NCBI GenBank assembly: GCA_963675625.1
Contig: OY776497.1
Span: 1,116,001 to 1,180,000, forward strand
From: F22 sp963675625
GTDB taxonomy: Bacteria > Bacteroidota > Bacteroidia > Bacteroidales > Bacteroidaceae
Reading direction: 5' to 3'
DNA length: 64,000 nucleotides
In this document: positions 16,796-26,307 of the stretch, one piece after another
Numbering within the stretch: the first letter of the stretch is position 1
Layout: each line of letters opens with the position of its first letter
The notes under the pieces: generated by a model
What the model was told of the DNA's origin: nothing
The model's input: the letters and a program-made list of their open reading frames with translations, nothing else
Database searches by the model: none
Translations under genes and position numbers: made by a program

Positions 16796-18274
16796 ATGGA
16801 TATACCAGCATTAATCCTTTTCTGGAATTCAACCTTCCAAATTATATATATAATTATTCTTGTACCAGTTGTTTTGATGATTTTATTGGATAATCGCCCC
16901 CCCATCAAAACACTGGCGTGGATTCTTGCGCTTGTATTTCTACCAATTATTGGTCTTATTTTTTATTTCTTCCTAGGTCAACGAAAAAAACATAACATAA
17001 AACAATTAAGCCGTAAATTCAGCCGTTTGATTGAAAAACCCAAAGCTAGGCAACAGACCCCAATACATCTCCCCCTAGAACAAGCGCATGTTTATAAACC
17101 ACTAATTAAGCTATTTGAAAAAAATAGTGCTGCTATTCCCCTAGCAGGCAACAAAGTACAGTTCTTCTATTCAGGTTATGAAAAACTACATGCTCTATTA
17201 AAAGCAATACAAAATGCCCAACATCATATTCATCTTCAATACTACATTTTTGAAGATGACAATATAGGCCGTCAAGTACAAAGAGCCTTGATAGAGCAAG
17301 CCAAACATGGTATTGAAATTCGAGTTTTATATGATGATGTAGGCAGTTGGTCTACATCCAAAAATTTCTTTGAGGAAATGCGAGAAGCTGGCATTGCCGT
17401 TCGTGCTTTTATGAAAGTAAGATTTCCAGGTATGGCTAGTCGAATTAATCACCGTAATCACCGCAAACAAGCTATCATTGATGGAAAAATCGGTTTTATT
17501 GGAGGTATGAATTTAGCTCAACGATATATGGATGGAGGGCGTCACCAATATTGGAGAGATACTCATATGGAAATATGGGGAGAAGCAGTGCATGGACTTC
17601 AAACCAGTTTCTTAATTGATTGGTACACTGTAGATAAATCTCTTTTAGTTCATAACGATTATTTTCCAGACATACTTGAGTACACAAAATCATCAGAATA
17701 TATTAATGCACCAAATACATATTCTAAATCCATAATACAGATTGTAGCTAGCAATCCATTACAAGGAATTCAAGAAATTCATCAAGGTATCGTACAAATG
17801 ATTCACCTAGCTACAAAGCAAATTTTACTACAAACACCATATTTTTTACCATCGGAGACTCTGCTTAACGCTATTGAAACAGCTAGTTTATCTGGCGTTG
17901 ACGTACAACTCATGCTCCCTCAAAAAGGAGATAGCATTATTACACAATACGCTTCACAAAGCTATATAGAAATGTTGTTAGATGTTGGAGTTAAAATCTG
18001 GTTATATAAAGACGGCTTTCTACATAGTAAAGCACTCACATTTGATGACAGCTATGCTACAATTGGATCGACCAATTTAGACTATAGAAGTTTCGATCAT
18101 AATTTCGAAGTCAACGCAATAATTTATGACGTAGATTTAGCACGAGAATTACGACTACAATTTGAAAAAGATATAAAACACTGCTCCCCACTCACTGCAG
18201 AAACATGGAAAACTAGAAGCAAGAAAACACAACTAAAAGAATCGATTGCACGATTATTTAGTCCTTTGTTGTAA
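16796..18274 (+). CDS. cls: Cardiolipin synthase (PLD type)
   Basis: 492 aa. Two N-terminal membrane segments (about 8-30 and 37-58) are followed by two phospholipase-D motifs: one around HRNHRKQAIIDGKIGFIGGMN and HSKALTFDDSYATIGSTN in the second half. The first motif reads HRNHRK, as is usual for this family where the leading HxK is H-N-H-R-K. The enzyme condenses phosphatidylglycerol into cardiolipin at the inner membrane. It is the last gene of the cdd operon and converges on rsmD. Confidence 0.93.
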   Translation: MDIPALILFWNSTFQIIYIIILVPVVLMILLDNRPPIKTLAWILALVFLPIIGLIFYFFLGQRKKHNIKQLSRKFSRLIEKPKARQQTPIHLPLEQAHVYKPLIKLFEKNSAAIPLAGNKVQFFYSGYEKLHALLKAIQNAQHHIHLQYYIFEDDNIGRQVQRALIEQAKHGIEIRVLYDDVGSWSTSKNFFEEMREAGIAVRAFMKVRFPGMASRINHRNHRKQAIIDGKIGFIGGMNLAQRYMDGGRHQYWRDTHMEIWGEAVHGLQTSFLIDWYTVDKSLLVHNDYFPDILEYTKSSEYINAPNTYSKSIIQIVASNPLQGIQEIHQGIVQMIHLATKQILLQTPYFLPSETLLNAIETASLSGVDVQLMLPQKGDSIITQYASQSYIEMLLDVGVKIWLYKDGFLHSKALTFDDSYATIGSTNLDYRSFDHNFEVNAIIYDVDLARELRLQFEKDIKHCSPLTAETWKTRSKKTQLKESIARLFSPLL

Positions 18275-18297
18275 TCACAGCAGAAATACCCATATAT

Positions 18298-18324
18298 AAA
18301 AAACACCTCATACAAGACGAGGTG
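18298..18324 (-). terminator. Intrinsic terminator of the rsmD operon
   Basis: Stem CACCTC/GAGGTG with a 9-nt loop. On the minus strand it is followed by TTTTTT (18298-18303), a few bases after the rsmD stop. Confidence 0.8.
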
Positions 18325-18330
18325 CATATA

Positions 18331-18882
18331 TTATTCCCATTTATTATGAGAGAAGAAGGTAAAATTAACACTACCATACTCTCTATGCTCAACAAAACAA
18401 GGATGATCTACGAAAGAATTATCTTTCCCATGTTCTAAAACAAAGAGACTAACATTTTTCATCATATCACCATTTAAGATCAGATCAGGTAGATCAGCAA
18501 GACGTTCCAATGCGTAAGGAGGGTCAGCAAAAATCAAATCAAATTGAGTTGTACATCGATTTATATATTTAAATACATCAGTACAAAGCGGCACACACGT
18601 GTCCGTCTTAAGTTGCGTCATTACTTGCTGAATAAAAGAGTAATGTTTTCGATCTTTTTCTACACTAATCACTCGACTACATCCTCTAGATACTAGCTCA
18701 ACACTTATACTTCCAGTTCCAGCAAACAAATCTAGAGCTGTGAATCCATCCGCAGAAAAATCACAATACTGCTCCAAGACATTAAATAAATTTTCTTTAG
18801 CAAAATCGGTTGTTGGCCTTGCCTTAAAACTTTTAGGTACATCGAAACGTCGACGTTTATATATTCCACTAATCACTCGCAT
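18331..18882 (-). CDS. rsmD: 16S rRNA (guanine(966)-N2)-methyltransferase
   Basis: 183 aa. The N-terminal MRVISGIYKRRRFDVP and RPTTDFAKENLFN are the RsmD signature; ALDLFAGTGSISVE is the SAM-binding motif I, and FADPPYAL is the catalytic DPPY. It methylates G966 of 16S rRNA (E. coli numbering) during 30S assembly. It is preceded by the DUF3822 gene with a 13-bp gap, a neighbourhood I recall as common in Bacteroidetes. Confidence 0.95.
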   Translation of the reverse strand: MRVISGIYKRRRFDVPKSFKARPTTDFAKENLFNVLEQYCDFSADGFTALDLFAGTGSISVELVSRGCSRVISVEKDRKHYSFIQQVMTQLKTDTCVPLCTDVFKYINRCTTQFDLIFADPPYALERLADLPDLILNGDMMKNVSLFVLEHGKDNSFVDHPCFVEHREYGSVNFTFFSHNKWE

Positions 18883-18895
18883 TACTTATTCTTTC

Positions 18896-19708
18896 TTATT
18901 GATTCATCCTTATATATTCATCCCAATCCAACACAGGTGACGTTACCACACCTACATGCTTAATATACTGACGTAAATTAGTAACTACATCTTGCATTGT
19001 TACTTGAACATTGAGCAACTGCGTCGTTTTATCACGATTTGACATATCCACAATAATAAGCGAATCTGACAATTGTTGATAACCAAGTATCTTCCATATA
19101 TATAATGTGTAATAAATACAATCACTAACAACAGGGGCATAGACCCTATTAGTTAATTCAAGACCTCCTTTTTTGATCGCATAAAAATCAAGATATTCCC
19201 CTTGCAAAACTACAAATAAAGCAAAACGATTACTATGGCTAACCTGTGAGACAAAAGAAGATAACAATAAAGAAGACACTGCATGCACACATAGTGCTTC
19301 TCCATAGTAGGCACGTAGTTCTTCCAATAATGTTTTATCGACAGCATGCACTACTTCCATTTCTAAATTAGACACATGATCACGCAACACAACTTCATTA
19401 TCACGAACTGGAAGGTTTTGGTAAAAATATGTCAGCTTTTCATGAGAAATCCACATAGAAGAAGGCACAATAGTCCATCGCCCCATTTCCATATACACAA
19501 CCACATTAACAAAATCATGGCGTAAACAAATTTCCTCTTGATAAAGTTTCTTCAAATTCACCGCTACACTAAGCGTTGTGTCTACAGATACATATTGTGT
19601 ATGTATAGGTCTACTACCCAACAATGGGCAGTATATAGAAAAAGAAAATCCATCCACAAAAATGCGGATGGATAGACTATATTTTTGATTGGGTTCAAAA
19701 GCTACCAT
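18896..19708 (-). CDS. DUF3822 family protein
   Basis: 270 aa, no signal peptide or membrane segment. It matches my memory of DUF3822, a Bacteroidetes-restricted family encoded next to rsmD. The fold looks like a two-lobed ASKHA/actin-type arrangement of alternating beta strands (MVAFEPNQKYSLSIRIFVDGF; LFVVLQGEYLDFYAIKKG), similar in layout to PilM-like proteins, but this is an inference from strand pattern only. The neighbour upstream is a membrane-anchored pilin-like protein. Function unknown. Confidence 0.8.
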   Translation of the reverse strand: MVAFEPNQKYSLSIRIFVDGFSFSIYCPLLGSRPIHTQYVSVDTTLSVAVNLKKLYQEEICLRHDFVNVVVYMEMGRWTIVPSSMWISHEKLTYFYQNLPVRDNEVVLRDHVSNLEMEVVHAVDKTLLEELRAYYGEALCVHAVSSLLLSSFVSQVSHSNRFALFVVLQGEYLDFYAIKKGGLELTNRVYAPVVSDCIYYTLYIWKILGYQQLSDSLIIVDMSNRDKTTQLLNVQVTMQDVVTNLRQYIKHVGVVTSPVLDWDEYIRMNQ

Positions 19709-19720
19709 ATCATATAGATA

Positions 19721-20416
19721 TTACTCCCAGTTACCCGCGTTGTTATTACCACCATCTTCGATAGAACCCACTTGAAGACCAGGAAAACGGCCTAAATTTT
19801 TAGCTTCATCATTCAGGTTAATAATTGCTTGCTTGTCATTAAGACCAGCTAGATATACATCGTTCTTCACGTTAGCTTGGAACAAGAAGACTGGCATACC
19901 ACTCTTAGTCACAGTAATAACTGTATCCATTTCAAACTTAGCGTTATTTGTATTAGGTACGTAACGGATAGAATCAGGATTGAATCCCTTAGAAAAACCA
20001 GCAGTATCCAATACTGACACCCAAAGCGTATCACGACGGAACTTTTCTAGACCTTTTTTCTCCACCTCGCGATAGTTACCAGTCTTTTTTGCCTTATTGA
20101 TAATCTTCATAGCCTTCTTTTCTGTAAGACCAGAAGCTAATTGATCATCAGTCAAAACTCCTTCTTTAAGGACAAAAGGTTTCTTAGCTGTCTTGATAAA
20201 ATCAATAAGTGTATCAAAATTGTTTGTATACGCTTGATCGTGTTGTGCACGATACTCAAGCTGAGCAGTACGAATGTCTTTCAAACGCTTAATAACTGCG
20301 TTGTCATACACCGTTTTTTGCTTATCAAATTTAATCGGAGCCATAATACTATTATATGTCACCACCACTAAAACCAAGGCCACTAGGACCAAAACTACGT
20401 TAATTACCGTTTTCAT
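19721..20416 (-). CDS. Conserved hypothetical membrane-anchored protein
   Basis: 231 aa with one N-terminal membrane helix (about 4-24, VINVVLVLVALVLVVVTYNS) and then a long helical region (KRLKDIRTAQLEYRAQHDQAYTNNFDTLIDFI). That layout, a hydrophobic helix running into an amphipathic helix with Arg/Gln/Tyr spacing, is reminiscent of type IV pilin or PulG-like proteins. However, the prepilin cleavage site (G followed by F/M and E at +5) is absent. The C-terminal half is rich in Asp, Asn and Lys. It is the first gene of the operon with DUF3822 and rsmD. Function unknown. Confidence 0.65.
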   Translation of the reverse strand: MKTVINVVLVLVALVLVVVTYNSIMAPIKFDKQKTVYDNAVIKRLKDIRTAQLEYRAQHDQAYTNNFDTLIDFIKTAKKPFVLKEGVLTDDQLASGLTEKKAMKIINKAKKTGNYREVEKKGLEKFRRDTLWVSVLDTAGFSKGFNPDSIRYVPNTNNAKFEMDTVITVTKSGMPVFLFQANVKNDVYLAGLNDKQAIINLNDEAKNLGRFPGLQVGSIEDGGNNNAGNWE

Positions 20417-20513
20417 GTTGACTATGTTTCGTTTATTAGTTATATTCGTACCGCAAAGATAAAACTAATAACCAAAACCAGCGAGAAAATCGCATTTTTT
20501 TATTCCGTATAAC

Positions 20514-21995
20514 ATGAGAAAAGTCGAATTCCAACAGGAAATTAAAGATGATTTTGCATTTACCCCTACTCATCAACAGGATTTAGCAATTCAGATGCTC
20601 TCAGACTTTATGTCAGTCAGCGTTAATCAAGGCTTATTTATCCTTAAGGGCTATGCAGGAACGGGAAAAACATCTCTAATCTCATCCTTCGTACGGATAC
20701 TTAGAAAACACAATTATCAAGTAATCCTTTTAGCACCAACTGGACGAGCTGCTAGAGTGTTATCAAATTACTCCGAAATGCCAGCTTTAACAATACACCG
20801 TAAAATATATCGCCAACATCGCGTCGGAGATATTCATACTAGCTATAGTTTAAACACAAACGCGCATACGCACACTCTGTTTATTGTTGATGAAGCATCT
20901 ATGATTTCTCATACAAGCTCTGTGACAGATATTTTCTCCAGCAATCCATTGTTAGACGATTTAGTTGAATATGTGTATTCTGGAAACGACTGTCGCCTCA
21001 TGCTTATTGGAGATACGGCACAGCTACCTCCTATTGGAGAGAATGAGAGCAAAGCATTGAATGCTGAATATTTGCAAGGGTTCGGATTAGACACCTTTGA
21101 GATAGAGCTCAATGAAGTAGTGCGTCAGCGTGCAGAAAGTGGCATTTTACTACAGGCAACACATATTCGACAGTACATCACTGCTATCCAAAAACAAATG
21201 TATGAATATGGACAGACAGAAGAGATCAAGCAACCACTCATACCTGCGAAAACATTTCCAGATTTACAATGTGTCGAAGGAGAAGAATTGCTTGAAGCAT
21301 TAGAAGATTCCTACAGTCAAGTGGGTATAGAAGATACTATTATTATCACTCGCGCTAACTGGCGAGCCAACCAATATAATATGGGCATACGAAATCGTAT
21401 TCTATGGAGAGAAGAGCTACTAGAACGTGGTGATTTATTGATGGTAGCTAAAAACAATTATTATTGGGCTGAGCAGGATAAAAGAGATGATTTTTTAGCG
21501 AATGGAGAGATTATACAAGTCAGAAAAGTCATTAAGAGATACAAACTGTACGGGTTTGAATGGGCGCAAGTTGAACTAGAGGTTCCAGATCATGAGGAAT
21601 GGTACCCTGAAGTACTTTTACTTGTTGATACTTTACTAGCAGAAGCTCCTGCTCTAACCAAGGAACAACAAGAAAAATTATATTATGCAATCTTAGAGGA
21701 TTATCAACACATTACTACACAAAAAGCACGTCTTAAAGCCCTCAAAGAAGATAAACATTTCAATGCATTACAAGTCAAATATGCCTATGCTATTACATGC
21801 CACAAATCACAAGGTGGACAATGGCGTCGCGTATTTTTAGACGGAGCTATGCTCCAAGAAGATATGCTTAATTTAGATGGACTTCGTTGGTTATACACAG
21901 CCTATACCCGTGCAACAGATAAGCTATATCTTATCAATTACCCTGAACGTGGAAAGGAGGCCGTCCCAATAAGATCAAACGAGGAAAACGTTTAG
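20514..21995 (+). CDS. ATP-dependent RecD-like (PIF1/TraA-type) DNA helicase
   Basis: 493-aa superfamily 1B helicase. Motif I is GYAGTGKTSL, Ia LLAPTGRAARVL, motif II FIVDEASMI, motif III LMLIGDTAQLPPIGEN, and the C-terminal motifs are KYAYAITCHKSQGGQW and LYTAYTRATDKLYLI. No RecBCD partners are adjacent, as is normal for the stand-alone Bacteroidetes version. A role in replication-fork or recombination DNA handling is inferred. Its last 62 bp overlap the convergent glycosyltransferase gene. Confidence 0.9.
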   Translation: MRKVEFQQEIKDDFAFTPTHQQDLAIQMLSDFMSVSVNQGLFILKGYAGTGKTSLISSFVRILRKHNYQVILLAPTGRAARVLSNYSEMPALTIHRKIYRQHRVGDIHTSYSLNTNAHTHTLFIVDEASMISHTSSVTDIFSSNPLLDDLVEYVYSGNDCRLMLIGDTAQLPPIGENESKALNAEYLQGFGLDTFEIELNEVVRQRAESGILLQATHIRQYITAIQKQMYEYGQTEEIKQPLIPAKTFPDLQCVEGEELLEALEDSYSQVGIEDTIIITRANWRANQYNMGIRNRILWREELLERGDLLMVAKNNYYWAEQDKRDDFLANGEIIQVRKVIKRYKLYGFEWAQVELEVPDHEEWYPEVLLLVDTLLAEAPALTKEQQEKLYYAILEDYQHITTQKARLKALKEDKHFNALQVKYAYAITCHKSQGGQWRRVFLDGAMLQEDMLNLDGLRWLYTAYTRATDKLYLINYPERGKEAVPIRSNEENV

Positions 21996-22944
21996 GTAAA
22001 TAGGCACCCTTAACTGCTAAACGAAGATTTTCTTGCCTTACTGATTTGTATTGTTTGTGTATCAAAGATTTTCCATCCTTTCTTGCTTTAAGAACAGCCT
22101 TCATATGTGCCCATTGTCCCTTAAAAAAGAACATTCCTGCAGCTAAATAATCCAACAGACAACGCATACGCATCACTCCACACAAATCTCCTTCAGGCAG
22201 ATTTTTATAGAGCATAAGTAGATTATTTCGGAAATTAAGATAAGTTTTACGTGGTGATCCGTAAGGCAATGATCCCCCACCCAAATGATACACCACACTT
22301 TGTGGGATACAACGCAATTTATATCCTCTAGCACGTAAGCGCCAACAGAGATCAATCTCTTCCATGTGGGCAAAAAAAGTACCATCCAATTGTCCAACTT
22401 CTCTGTATGCTTGATTACGCAAACACATAGCTGCCCCAGACGTCCAAGCAACATCTATTGGCACATCATATTGTCCTTGATCCCTTTCTACAGTATTCAT
22501 TATCCGTCCTCTACAGTACGGATAGCCATAATAGTCTATAAATCCTCCACAAGCTCCAGCATGTTCAAAGTACTCAGGTTGTCTAAGACTAAGCATTTTA
22601 GGTTGACATGCTGCATAATCTGGATGGTTATCTAAAAAATCTATCAATGGAGATAACCACCCCTCAGTCAACTGTATATCACTATTCAATAATACAATAT
22701 ATTCACTATCCACTGCTTCTAATCCCTTATTATATCCATCTGCAAAACCATAATTTTCTGACAATATAACAAGTCGTACTTCTGGATAATGTACTTGCAA
22801 CCAGCACACAGAGTTGTCTGTGGAGCCATTATCAATAATCACAACCTCCACTCCTGGAAAATTGCAATGAGACAAGATATTAGGTAAGTATTCTTCCAAC
22901 ATCTTTTCTCCATTCCAATTGAGAATAACGACACTTACTTTCAT
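21934..22944 (-). CDS. Glycosyltransferase family 2 (rhamnosyltransferase-like)
   Basis: 336-aa GT2. MKVSVVILNWNG opens the Rossmann-like nucleotide-sugar fold; VVIIDNGSTDNS, VLLNSDIQL (DxD-type metal site) and HMEEIDLCWRLRARGY follow. A TTG 21 bp upstream could extend it, but the ATG at 22944 starts the canonical GT2 strand and lies two bases after the mtaB stop, so it is used. It is cotranscribed with mtaB and overlaps the helicase 3' end by 62 bp. It probably acts in cell-surface glycan assembly; donor and acceptor unknown. Confidence 0.88.
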   Translation of the reverse strand: MKVSVVILNWNGEKMLEEYLPNILSHCNFPGVEVVIIDNGSTDNSVCWLQVHYPEVRLVILSENYGFADGYNKGLEAVDSEYIVLLNSDIQLTEGWLSPLIDFLDNHPDYAACQPKMLSLRQPEYFEHAGACGGFIDYYGYPYCRGRIMNTVERDQGQYDVPIDVAWTSGAAMCLRNQAYREVGQLDGTFFAHMEEIDLCWRLRARGYKLRCIPQSVVYHLGGGSLPYGSPRKTYLNFRNNLLMLYKNLPEGDLCGVMRMRCLLDYLAAGMFFFKGQWAHMKAVLKARKDGKSLIHKQYKSVRQENLRLAVKGAYLPKRFPRLILLGRPPFHVQGN

Positions 22945-22946
22945 TT

Positions 22947-24284
22947 TTATTTTTCTATTTGACAAACCTTTTTGATTTCACCCAGCATCGCATGTTTATC
23001 TTCACTCATATGTAAAAGTTTCACTTCTACTATATGATTGTCCAAAGAATTGTCTACGGGAAGTTCAACGCGCACATAGTTATCTGTAAAACCATACATC
23101 GTATCTCCTCCTTGATTATGTTCTAATAAAACCGTACGCGTTTGACCTGCAAACGATTCATAAAAAGCTTGTCGTTTAATCTCAGAAATATCCAGTAAGC
23201 GTTTACTACGTTTTTGTTTATCTTGGGGATCTACTGCATACTCAATTTCTAAAGCTTTTGTTCCAGCTCGTTCAGAATAACTAAAAACATGTAATTGGCT
23301 AATATCTAGACCTTCAATAAATCGAACGGCATCTTCAAAATAAGCGGGTAATTCTCCACGTGTACCCACAATCACATCTACTCCAATAAAGCAATCTGGA
23401 ATAACCTGCTTAATATAAGAGATTTTTTTTGCAAACAGAGCAGTATCATAACGACGTTTCATTAACTTCAACACTTCATCACTACCAGCTTGCAATGGGA
23501 TATGGAAATGAGGCATAAAACGCTTGCTCTGAGCTACAAACGAAATAATTTCTTCTGTTAAAAGATTCGGTTCTATACTAGATATACGATAACGTTCTAT
23601 ACCTTCTACTTCATCCAATGCTTTACATAAATCCAAGAAAGTCTCTCCAGTAGTACGCCCAAAATCACCAATATTCACGCCAGTCAACACAATTTCGTGC
23701 CCACCTTGTGCAGCCACTTTTTCAGCTTGCTTCACTAGCGAAGCAATCGTTCCATTACGGCTAGCCCCACGTGCCATCGGTATAGTACAATAAGTACAAT
23801 AGTAGTTACATCCATCTTGTACTTTCAGAAAATAGCGTGTGCGATCTCCTCTAGAACAACTTGGTATAAACTTGTGAATATCTTTTAGCTTTGAGGTAAA
23901 AGCTTGCCCATGTTCGCTCTTAGTCAAATTACCGAGATGCTCCAATATCTCTCCTTTTTGATCAGCACCAAGCACAATATCGACTCCCTTCAAATTGGCA
24001 ACTTGATTAGGCTTCAACTGAGCATAACATCCAGTAACCACAACGTAAGCCCCAGGATTTTGTCGGCGCAACTTACTAATGACTTGTCGACATTTTTTAT
24101 CTGCAGCTTCTGTAACAGAACACGTATTGACAACAATCAAATCGGCACACTCTCCTTGACGCACTGTACGAAAACCCGCCTCACTCAAGACCTGTGAAAT
24201 CGTTGATGTTTCAGCAAAGTTCAGTTTGCATCCTAATGTATAATACAGGGCCTTTTTGTCCTGAAACGCATTGATATCTATCAT
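22947..24284 (-). CDS. mtaB: tRNA (t6A37) methylthiotransferase
   Basis: 445-aa radical-SAM enzyme that converts t6A37 to ms2t6A in tRNAs. The N-terminal UPF0004 domain has GCKLNFAET (GCKLN rather than the GCQMN of MiaB), NTCSVT and VTGCYAQ, supplying three cluster cysteines. The radical-SAM CxxxCxxC is CNYYCTYC (about 155-162). A C-terminal TRAM region (about 375-435) contains YVRVELP. The glycosyltransferase starts two bases after its stop. Confidence 0.93.
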   Translation of the reverse strand: MIDINAFQDKKALYYTLGCKLNFAETSTISQVLSEAGFRTVRQGECADLIVVNTCSVTEAADKKCRQVISKLRRQNPGAYVVVTGCYAQLKPNQVANLKGVDIVLGADQKGEILEHLGNLTKSEHGQAFTSKLKDIHKFIPSCSRGDRTRYFLKVQDGCNYYCTYCTIPMARGASRNGTIASLVKQAEKVAAQGGHEIVLTGVNIGDFGRTTGETFLDLCKALDEVEGIERYRISSIEPNLLTEEIISFVAQSKRFMPHFHIPLQAGSDEVLKLMKRRYDTALFAKKISYIKQVIPDCFIGVDVIVGTRGELPAYFEDAVRFIEGLDISQLHVFSYSERAGTKALEIEYAVDPQDKQKRSKRLLDISEIKRQAFYESFAGQTRTVLLEHNQGGDTMYGFTDNYVRVELPVDNSLDNHIVEVKLLHMSEDKHAMLGEIKKVCQIEK

Positions 24285-24314
24285 TTTTACTTGCTAACTT
24301 AATTTTTTCGGCTA

Positions 24315-24351
24315 CAAAGGTAGCATATATTATTGAAAAATCCTATTTTTG
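24315..24351. promoter_or_regulatory. Divergent -7 boxes between mtaB and the acyl-CoA ligase gene
   Basis: On the minus strand TACCTTTG (24315-24322) faces mtaB, 30 bp before its ATG. On the plus strand TATTTTTG (24344-24351) faces the ligase, 23 bp before its ATG. Both match TAnnTTTG; neither shows a clear -33 TTTG. Confidence 0.45.
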
Positions 24352-24374
24352 CACATCAGACGAAATTGCGTGCA

Positions 24375-26090
24375 ATGATTAAAGAGAATTTTATCAAACT
24401 GTACGAGAATAGTTTCCGACATAATTGGGAACTTCCTTGTTACACAGATTATGGCTACGAACCGACATATTCATATGGAGACGTTGCCCAAGAAATTGCC
24501 AAGCTCCATCTTCTATTCCATTCATTGGGTATGAAACGTGGTACAAAAATAGCTTTGCTTGGTAAGAATAATGCCCGTTGGTGTATCGCTTATATGGCCA
24601 CAATCACTTACGGAAGTATTGTAGTACCTATATTACAGGATTTCCCTTCCAAAGATGTGCATCATATCATCAACCACTCCGAATCTTACATACTTTTTGC
24701 AAGTGAGCAATACTGGAGCAAGTTGGATGCACAAGAGATGCCAAACCTTAGGGGAGTATTAGCATTTGAAGGGTTCAAATGTATTCACGAAAAAGGGGAT
24801 AACCAATTGGCATCTTTTCAAAATGAAGCATCTGCACATTTTTTAGCGGCTTATCCAAATGGTTATACAGCAGAAAATGTAGATTACACTTCCCTTGGTA
24901 ACGAAAAAGTGATGCTACTCAATTACACTTCTGGAACAACTGGTTTCAGTAAAGGAGTAATGTTAACAGGTAATAATTTAGCTGGTAATGTAACATTTGG
25001 GATTCGAACAGAACTTCTTAAGCGGAGTGAACGAGTACTATCCTTTTTACCTTTAGCTCATGCATATGGATGTGCTTTTGATTTTTTGACCGGTACTGCC
25101 GTTGGAGCTCATGTAACTCTTTTAGGCAAAGTTCCTTCACCAAAGATTCTTTTAAAAGCGTTTAGCGATGTGCGTCCTCACTTAATCATTACAGTACCGC
25201 TTGTTATCGAAAAGATTTACAAAAATACAATTCTACCTTTAATAAGAAAACGCAGCATGCGTTTGGCCTTAAGCGTACCCGTATTAGATGCGCAAATATA
25301 CGCGCAGATTCGTAAACGCCTTGTAGATGCATTGGGTGGCAATTTTAAAGAAGTCATTATTGGTGGAGCCGCTATGAGTGCAGAAGTTGAACAGTTCTTT
25401 TATCGCATCAAATTTCCATTCACTATCGGTTATGGTATGACAGAGTGTGGCCCACTTATCAGCTACGCTCCTTGGAATGAATTCCATCCTTCATCGTCTG
25501 GTCAAATCATTGATGTAATGAATGTGCGTATCGATAGCGATGACCCATACAATATGCTTGGCGAAATCCAAGTACACGGTGAAAACGTTATGGATGGTTA
25601 CTACAAAAATCCAGAAGCTACAGCTGAAGTTTTTACAGAAGACGGATGGTTAAGAACAGGAGATTTAGGTACGCTTGACGCAAAAGGCAACATATACATC
25701 CGTGGTCGTAGTAAAACCATGATATTAACTACAAGTGGGCAAAACATCTTCCCAGAAGAAATTGAAAGTCGCTGGAACAACATGCCGTTCGTTCATGAAT
25801 CACTAGTCGTAGAGCGTGAAGGAAAACTTGTGGCACTGGTACATCCTGATTTTGACTCGCTCAAAAATGCAGGAGATGATGCCCCAGATAGCGTAAAACG
25901 CATCATGGATGATAACCTCAAAGAAATCAATAGTCAAGTGGCTGGATACGAGCGTATGGCTCGATACGAAATTATGCCAGATGAGTTTGTCAAAACTCCT
26001 AAGAAAAGTATTAAGCGCTTTATGTACGAAGAAGGGTATGTTCCCTCTGAAGAAGAAGTAGCCCAAGAAGTCGTACAAACAAAAGCGTAA
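24375..26090 (+). CDS. Long-chain fatty-acid--CoA ligase (AMP-binding)
   Basis: 571-aa adenylate-forming enzyme that activates fatty acids as acyl-AMP and then acyl-CoA. Motif A5 YTSGTTGFSKGVM, GYGMTECGP and the hinge region GWLRTGDLGTLDAKGNIYIRGR are present; the catalytic C-terminal Lys lies near KTPKKSIKRF. A TTG start 42 bp upstream is possible, but the first good start is the ATG at 24375, which also lies 23 bp after a -7 box. It is monocistronic. Chain-length preference is not readable. Confidence 0.9.
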   Translation: MIKENFIKLYENSFRHNWELPCYTDYGYEPTYSYGDVAQEIAKLHLLFHSLGMKRGTKIALLGKNNARWCIAYMATITYGSIVVPILQDFPSKDVHHIINHSESYILFASEQYWSKLDAQEMPNLRGVLAFEGFKCIHEKGDNQLASFQNEASAHFLAAYPNGYTAENVDYTSLGNEKVMLLNYTSGTTGFSKGVMLTGNNLAGNVTFGIRTELLKRSERVLSFLPLAHAYGCAFDFLTGTAVGAHVTLLGKVPSPKILLKAFSDVRPHLIITVPLVIEKIYKNTILPLIRKRSMRLALSVPVLDAQIYAQIRKRLVDALGGNFKEVIIGGAAMSAEVEQFFYRIKFPFTIGYGMTECGPLISYAPWNEFHPSSSGQIIDVMNVRIDSDDPYNMLGEIQVHGENVMDGYYKNPEATAEVFTEDGWLRTGDLGTLDAKGNIYIRGRSKTMILTTSGQNIFPEEIESRWNNMPFVHESLVVEREGKLVALVHPDFDSLKNAGDDAPDSVKRIMDDNLKEINSQVAGYERMARYEIMPDEFVKTPKKSIKRFMYEEGYVPSEEEVAQEVVQTKA

Positions 26091-26116
26091 CCCTCTAGCA
26101 TTATATGGGATATAGA

Positions 26117-26150
26117 AGAGACTCCAACCTGTGGAGTCTCTTTTCTTTTG
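26117..26150 (+). terminator. Intrinsic terminator of the acyl-CoA ligase gene
   Basis: Perfect 10-bp arms AGAGACTCCA/TGGAGTCTCT with the 5-nt loop ACCTG, followed by TTCTTTTG. Confidence 0.88.
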
Positions 26151-26241
26151 CGCCTACGCATATGCGACTTTATCTACTATAATCATATCTTGTCAAAGTA
26201 GAATATAAGTTGACTATAGGGTACTCCCAGTCAAAGTACGC

Positions 26242-26307
26242 GAACTTTGATATCGTTGTTGGAGAACTTCGATGTCGTTGTTCGTGAACTTTGATATCGA
26301 AGTTGGT
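26242..26307. repeat. Three 22-bp tandem repeats in the ligase-5S intergenic region
   Basis: Within the gene-free stretch 26151-26402 three imperfect 22-bp units run head to tail (26242-26263, 26264-26285, 26286-26307). Each begins GAACTTtGATaTCG and ends with a GTT-containing segment; a fourth unit begins with GAAC and then degenerates. An internal inverted pair AACTTCGAT/ATCGAAGTT spans units 2 and 3. No reading frame crosses the array. The remaining 26308-26402 shows nothing I recognise. Confidence 0.75.

Noticed and set aside
26242..26307. Possible CRISPR array
   Set aside because: Units are contiguous 22-mers with no unique spacers and no cas genes nearby.
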